DNA of 7,025 nt from Bacteroidota bacterium (GTDB lineage Bacteria; Bacteroidota; Bacteroidia; Flavobacteriales; Weeksellaceae), in assembly GCA_023448955.1 (NCBI GenBank), contig JAEXJU010000070.1, positions 1-7,025 of the forward strand, written 5' to 3'. The first letter of the stretch is position 1. Each line of letters begins with the position of its first letter. Made by a program: the position numbers and the translations under genes. The notes below the pieces were generated by a model that had not been told where the DNA came from, ran no database searches, and saw only the letters and a list, made by a program, of their open reading frames with translations. Of this stretch, positions 4,049 through 7,025 are shown piece after piece.

Positions 4049-4074
4049 AATCCATAAAAAGAGGAGTTGATCTT

Positions 4075-4308
4075 GTGCACGGTGAAGAGGATTCTCGGCT
4101 AACCTATGAACTTTCCCGCTACTTGACCAATACAGAATGGGATAGAATCGAGCGAACCAAAAAAATTTATGAAAGGATCAAGAGTGAGGAAGAACTGAAC
4201 CGACTCAGTAAATCCACAAAAATCCCTTTCGACCATTTACTGCTGATCATGCAAGGTGAGATCATAGCGGACGACTATATACTAAAATTACTAGAAGAAA
4301 ACATGTAG
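4075..4308 (+). CDS. Unrecognised 77-aa protein, possibly HTH-containing
   Basis: The GTG start at 4075 is supported by GAGGAG (4061-4066) eight bases upstream and a TATAAT at 4043. The protein is highly charged and helical. Residues about 38-60 (ELNRLSKSTKIPFDHLLLIMQG) have the spacing of a Cro/XRE-like helix-turn-helix, but the fit is loose, and the end, ILKLLEENM, is a short amphipathic helix. I do not recognise a family. It diverges from the fst gene, and their start codons are about 120 bases apart, so the promoters are neighbours and the two could influence each other. A weak hairpin with one wobble pair (4300-4308 with 4317-4325) overlaps its stop but has no T run. Confidence 0.6.
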   Translation: MHGEEDSRLTYELSRYLTNTEWDRIERTKKIYERIKSEEELNRLSKSTKIPFDHLLLIMQGEIIADDYILKLLEENM

Positions 4309-4372
4309 TTTTCTTACTGCATGTTCCTCTACTTTGATTGCTGCATTCAATCGGTTTCGCTTGGCAAAGCGA

Positions 4373-4543
4373 ATTCCTGTATACTAAAAGAAAAACAAAC
4401 GAGGTGGCACCCTTGTGACAACGGACAGATAACCAAAACAAATGTTGACAGTAAAAGAACTTGCTGAATTTTTTGGTATCAGCAGACAAGCTAGGTCGTC
4501 CCGATTTGCTTGAAGCGTTCGAAGTTCCTGACACAGCAGCTGC
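4373..4543 (+). repeat. Left copy of a direct duplication (DUF536-like gene start)
   Basis: From ATTCCTGTATACTA onward this stretch matches 6009-6286 closely, through the leader, the ribosome binding site and the first codons. At the shared GACAAGCTA (4485-4493) it jumps to the position equivalent to 6226-6234, then matches again to about 4543. Upstream sequences differ, so the boundary at 4373 and 6009 is sharp. Confidence 0.85.
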
Positions 4544-4601
4544 ACGTATACTAAGACTAAAAACTGATAGACCAACATTAAGAAAAGAGAATATATTATA
4601 G
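4415..4601 (+). pseudogene. DUF536-like HTH/coiled-coil protein, truncated left copy
   Basis: The leader has GAGGTGG before a GTG at 4415, which is stopped after five codons by a TAA at 4430-4432. The frame then continues from the ATG at 4442 as MLTVKELAEFFGISRQA, a clear N-terminal helix-turn-helix. A 104-base deletion at the GACAAGCTA repeat throws this out of frame, ending at a TGA at 4511-4513. In the other frame the family sequence resumes as DKLGR.DLLEAFEVPD and runs to a TAG at 4599-4601. The coiled coil and C-terminus found in the right copy are missing. The protein family (plasmid replication-associated, HTH plus coiled coil) is recognised from memory. This copy cannot make a normal product. 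Confidence 0.75.
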
Positions 4602-4628
4602 AAAATATAACTTTAAGGTGGAATAGTT

Positions 4629-4790
4629 ATGGGTAAATTCTTTTCAAAATATGATTATTTTTTATATTTTATTGTCGCTATTTTAAGTTTAATCGCATTT
4701 CTAGCAAGACATAGTACAATTTGGTTAGTGTTATTTTTCGGGTGGTTAAGTATTGGATTTACTCATGTTGCAAGAAAAAAGCACAAGTAG
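4629..4790 (+). CDS. Small two-helix membrane protein (53 aa)
   Basis: ATG at 4629 with AAGGTGG (4614-4620) eight bases upstream. The protein starts MGKFFSKYDYF. It has helices at residues about 11-26 (FLYFIVAILSLIAFLA) and 31-45 (IWLVLFFGWLSIGFT) joined by a short RHST turn, and ends with a basic ARKKHK tail. This is a typical small integral membrane hairpin of unknown role. It converges on the S41 peptidase gene and the two are separated by one strong bidirectional terminator; both lie between the two copies of the DUF536-like duplication. A partner role, such as immunity or substrate, is possible but unsupported beyond position. Confidence 0.6.
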   Translation: MGKFFSKYDYFLYFIVAILSLIAFLARHSTIWLVLFFGWLSIGFTHVARKKHK

Positions 4791-4791
4791 T

Positions 4792-4842
4792 AAAGTAAAA
4801 AAAAACTTGCAAAGATTTTTCTTTGCAAGTTTTTTTTACTTT
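4792..4842. terminator. Bidirectional terminator between convergent genes
   Basis: AAAGT (4792-4796), nine A and CTTGCAAAG (4797-4814) pair with CTTTGCAAG, eight T and ACTTT (4821-4842) around ATTTTT, leaving one bulged base. The 22-bp stem with A and T runs stops both the 53-aa gene and the S41 gene. The stop codon of the S41 gene (4836-4838) is inside the stem. Confidence 0.9.
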
Positions 4843-5792
4843 AATTGAGATCTTATCCATTCTATTGCAGAACTTTTGCTATTATTTGTTCGAACATCTG
4901 GATTAATAGGAACATTTTTATAAATTTTATTTGTTCTGTCTTTTACAAAAGCAGAAGTTATTTGTAATGTCGATCCATCGTATAAATAGACAGTTTGATT
5001 GGCAGAAGTGTAACCTGCTGAATCAGACCCAAAAAATTTAACATTAGGGATCCCCTTAAAGCACAAAGCGGTTAATTCGCCAGAACTCCCTGTATTACTG
5101 TCTATTAATATGGCAATCGGCACTTTTTTTATTTTTTTGTTATCACTTATTTTTATTGTTGAGATGTTACTGTTTAATTCGCCACTTTTAAGAGTTACAG
5201 GCTCTAAATCGTTGTTTTTATCTACATAACTAAATAATTTACCATCTGGTAATATGGCAGATAGACCTAATATCATAGGAGCCATATCTCCTCCTGTATT
5301 TCCACATAAATCAACAATTACGGACTTATAAATTTTCTTATGCAATGCCGTTTCTAAAATAGTAGTATACTCTTCGGCTTCTTTATCACTTCCAGTAAAT
5401 GCAGGAATAGTTAATACTAAAATATCATTTTCGACTTCTGCCTTGGGTTTTACATATTCTTCAATACTTTTTTTTGACATATTTTCTTCATCTTCAATAA
5501 ACGAATGCTTGCCTCCTGCAACTTTAATCGCCTTTTTTAAATTAGGGATTGTTTCTGCATAATCTTTAGCATTTGATGTTTCTTGTATCGTATTTTTTTT
5601 AGTTTCTACCCATTCTTTTGAGTCAGTGAACAGCCCAAGTTCGTCCATGTTATTTAGGGCAACTTGTACATACTTCTGAGGGGATGGTGGTACTAAATAT
5701 ATGTTTAATTTATACCCCCAAAAATAGATAATCCCTAAAAATAAAACACATATTGTCACTACAGCTAATAAAATACGCTTCACTATTTTCAT
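4836..5792 (-). CDS. Membrane-anchored S41-family serine peptidase (318 aa)
   Basis: The ATG at 5792 is preceded by GGAGAA (5801-5806) eight bases upstream. Residues 1-6 are basic and residues about 7-25 form a hydrophobic signal anchor, so the rest should lie outside the membrane. The S41 (tail-specific protease, TSPc) core is clear. ILVLTIPAF at 124-132 opens the domain, and VIVDLCGNTGGDM (158-170) is the first conserved loop. TGSSGE (234-239) is the nucleophile turn; by alignment with Tsp, Ser236 would be the nucleophile. SAGYTSANQ (258-266) follows, then PINPDV near the end. No PDZ domain is visible, unlike CtpA. Position 261, which holds the catalytic Lys in Tsp, is Tyr; I recall this Gly-Tyr form in other small S41 proteins. 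The promoter is not obvious. The gene is AT-rich, convergent to the 53-aa gene, and looks like cargo. Confidence 0.85.
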   Translation of the reverse strand: MKIVKRILLAVVTICVLFLGIIYFWGYKLNIYLVPPSPQKYVQVALNNMDELGLFTDSKEWVETKKNTIQETSNAKDYAETIPNLKKAIKVAGGKHSFIEDEENMSKKSIEEYVKPKAEVENDILVLTIPAFTGSDKEAEEYTTILETALHKKIYKSVIVDLCGNTGGDMAPMILGLSAILPDGKLFSYVDKNNDLEPVTLKSGELNSNISTIKISDNKKIKKVPIAILIDSNTGSSGELTALCFKGIPNVKFFGSDSAGYTSANQTVYLYDGSTLQITSAFVKDRTNKIYKNVPINPDVRTNNSKSSAIEWIRSQLK

Positions 5793-5959
5793 ACTAAGTA
5801 TTCTCCATAAATGATTTTAATATTATTAAAACATAATTTGGATGGAAAACCATGGACCTTACGACCGATTAGTGATAAAAACTATTAGCGTTCATTTTTC
5901 TCTCTAATCTCTAAATAGTTGCTTATTATATTTTTTTCATATGCATTTTTGAAAAATAT

Positions 5960-5977
5960 TTTCTAATTGATTAGAAA
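5960..5977. repeat. 18-bp inverted repeat
   Basis: TTTCTAAT (5960-5967) and ATTAGAAA (5970-5977) are perfect arms around TG. The element lies in the 216-base AT-rich gap between the S41 gene and the right duplication copy, about 50 bases before the duplication edge. The arm length and two-base centre suit a dimeric repressor operator. No other feature in the gap 5793-6008 could be supported. Confidence 0.4.
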
Positions 5978-6008
5978 GGATCTTATTGAAATTCGTTTAT
6001 TAGATCGG

Positions 6009-6286
6009 ATTCCTGTATACTAAAAGAAAAACAAACGAGGTGACACCCTTGTGACAACGGATAGATAACCAAAACAAATGTTGACAGTAAAAAGAACTTG
6101 CTGAACTTTTTGGTATCAGCAGACAAGCTATGAGGAAACATGCTGACAACCTAGAGCCAACATACCTTGCCAAAAACAGCCAAGGGTATAAGACAGTTCT
6201 GTGGTCGGGAGTGTTGCACCTTGCTGACAAGCTAGGACGTGCTGAGTTGCTTGAAGCGTTCGAACTTCCTGACGCAGCAAGCTCTG
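6009..6286 (+). repeat. Right copy of the direct duplication
   Basis: This is the full-length version of the stretch found shortened at 4373-4543. It includes the leader, the GTG/TAA minileader and the start of the gene. It keeps the 104 bases between the GACAAGCTA repeats at 6122-6130 and 6226-6234 that the left copy has lost. Confidence 0.85.
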
Positions 6287-6621
6287 ACAGTATAGAAACG
6301 AAGTTGTTTGCACAGTTGCAACAAAAGGACGCACAAATTGAACAGCTGCAGTCGTTATTAGCCCAACAACAAAAACTTCTTGATCAGCAACAACAACTAA
6401 CTTTGCAAGCGAACAAACAAATACTGCTTCTGACGTCGCAGGAACATTTTTCAGAAGATTTAAACAAAGAATCCTACAATAATACCAAAAATTTTAAAAC
6501 GTCTCAGATTGGTTATGAGAGCCCCTCAGAACATAAAGGGAAATTTACTCCTGAAAATGAAGTCATGCGACCGAAACAAGAAAGACAGAAGAAGTGGTGG
6601 CACTTTTTCCGTGAACTCTAA
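6051..6621 (+). pseudogene. DUF536-like HTH/coiled-coil plasmid protein, frameshifted right copy
   Basis: GAGGTG lies before a GTG at 6051; TAA stops it after five codons, as in the left copy. The ATG at 6078 opens MLTVK, but an extra A (run at 6089-6093, five instead of four) sends the frame into a TGA at 6102-6104. With that base removed, the frame reads ELAELFGISRQAMRKHADNL and continues uninterrupted to 6621. The later part (163 residues from 6130) has the LHLADKLGR..LLEAFELPD block and then a Gln-rich coiled coil (about 6301-6430), where QLQQKDAQIEQLQ begins the heptads. It ends with a KKWWHFFREL tail. ATG 6130 has no ribosome binding site, so I do not believe it is the native start. The family is a replication- or partition-associated plasmid protein, recalled from memory. 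Either a mutation, a read error or frameshifting explains the break. Confidence 0.7.
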
Positions 6622-6647
6622 GATAGTGTTGAAAGGATGAATTGTGT

Positions 6648-6974
6648 ATGTCGTTTTCAGCTTATGTTGACAGCTATCCGATTACTGCGTATATCGTGGG
6701 GCACCTTGGTTTGTCGGTGAGTGATTTTTGTCGGCGGTATGAATTTGATCCCACGATCGTCAGCGGCTGGCAGACAGCGAATCGTTCCGTTTTCTCCTTG
6801 CCTGCTGACTTTGTGGAATGCCTAGCCATAGCGTCCGACAAAACAGCGGACTTGATCCGCTGTATTTTACGCTTGTTAGAAAAGCAACATTTCGCTTATC
6901 TTGCGACAAGTCCAGCTTGGAACATAACATCGTCTTTACTCGCCCCCCCCCCGGTTTCTTCACAAAATACGTAA
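6648..6974 (+). CDS. prgN-like: Second PrgN-like protein (108 aa)
   Basis: I chose the ATG at 6648 over a TTG at 6642. AAGGA (6633-6637) is ten bases upstream, and the resulting MSFSAYVDSYPITAY aligns with the start of the 257-544 protein. Shared positions include YPI, a hydrophobic segment to LGLSV, FC, a W..(A/R)NR segment, LPADF.ECL and a final LLEKQ helix. Overall similarity is clear but divergent, and base composition here is richer in G and C than in the left paralogue, so the two were probably acquired separately rather than duplicated recently. The gene starts 26 bases after the DUF536-like frame, in probable operon order. Near the end is a C10 run (6943-6952); reading past it in another frame would give a different tail. 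The tail from about residue 85 has no match in the paralogue. Confidence 0.65.
   Translation: MSFSAYVDSYPITAYIVGHLGLSVSDFCRRYEFDPTIVSGWQTANRSVFSLPADFVECLAIASDKTADLIRCILRLLEKQHFAYLATSPAWNITSSLLAPPPVSSQNT
6943..6952 (+). repeat. Run of ten C residues in the prgN-like gene
   Basis: C10 lies in the last tenth of the coding sequence. As written it encodes a Pro stretch and ends at 6974; a one-base change would switch to a frame that stays open to about 7018. Such runs are mutable in replication and error-prone in sequencing. Confidence 0.7.
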
Positions 6975-7025
6975 AGAGAAGAAGCTTGATTTGCCAACGT
7001 TTTAGTGATCAAACCTAGCTAGACC

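Noticed and set aside
3694..4347. TGATTGCTGCATT at 3694-3706 and 4335-4347 as an iteron or shared operator
   Set aside because: Only two copies; a 13-base match between two AT-rich sites in 7 kb is close to chance, and their distances to the nearby -10 elements differ (23 versus 32 bases).
4384..4578. 64-aa and 90-aa minus-strand ORFs over the left duplication copy
   Set aside because: They lie antisense to the DUF536-like remnant, have no ribosome binding sites, and mirror similar shadows over the right copy.
4373..6286. Composite transposon bounded by insertion sequences
   Set aside because: The flanking repeats are parts of a plasmid gene without terminal inverted repeats or a transposase frame.
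6000..6334. 76-aa and 68-aa minus-strand ORFs over the right duplication copy
   Set aside because: Antisense shadows of the DUF536-like gene; their similarity to the left-copy shadows only reflects the duplication.

Overview
This window looks like accessory backbone from a plasmid of a low-GC Gram-positive coccus, most likely Enterococcus. The identification rests on several recognisable parts. There are two PrgN-like small proteins. There is a complete Fst/par-type type I toxin-antitoxin locus. There is a DUF536-type HTH plus coiled-coil plasmid protein present in two damaged copies. Many very small membrane proteins are preceded by strong AGGAGG-like ribosome binding sites. No rep, relaxase, transposase or resistance gene is visible.

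Layout. At 1-120 is the C-terminus of an unidentified protein. At 257-862 a PrgN-like gene is followed directly by a two-helix membrane protein. At 863-2130 is an AT-rich block of very small membrane ORFs; at least one larger gene and one small gene in it are decayed, and the larger carries a phospholipase A2-like HD motif. At 2159-2593 is a ribbon-helix-helix protein with a basic tail, followed by a cluster of inverted repeats (2636-2754). At 2939-3292 is a stand-alone minimal nucleotidyltransferase of the antitoxin type. At 3352-3650 there is no gene. Instead there is a promoter-like sequence, a chain of strong hairpins, a C5/G6 inverted repeat resembling the nick sites of Rep_trans plasmids and MOBT transfer origins, and a 15-bp-stem terminator.

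The region 3707-3997 is the par locus: a 28-aa Fst toxin on the minus strand, a convergent antisense RNA, two pairs of direct repeats, a shared bidirectional terminator and 5'-3' pairing ends. It was easy to miss because the toxin is so short. At 4075-4308 is an unrecognised 77-aa protein transcribed away from the toxin promoter.

The right part (4373-6974) holds two direct copies of the start of a DUF536-like gene. The copies flank a cassette with a 53-aa membrane protein and, convergent to it, a membrane-anchored S41-type peptidase; a strong bidirectional terminator separates the two. The left copy has lost 104 bp between 9-bp repeats. The right copy keeps the body of the gene but has a one-base insertion in a poly-A run. 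It is followed by a second PrgN-like gene with a run of ten C residues near its end.

How it fits together: the PrgN-like, DUF536-like, RHH and Fst/par genes point to plasmid replication control, maintenance and post-segregational stability. The hairpin and nick-like region suggests single-strand processing, either mobilisation in trans or a replication origin. The S41 cassette and the decayed membrane-protein block look like cargo in different states of decay. All functional assignments come from reading the sequence and recalled family knowledge; no database search was run.
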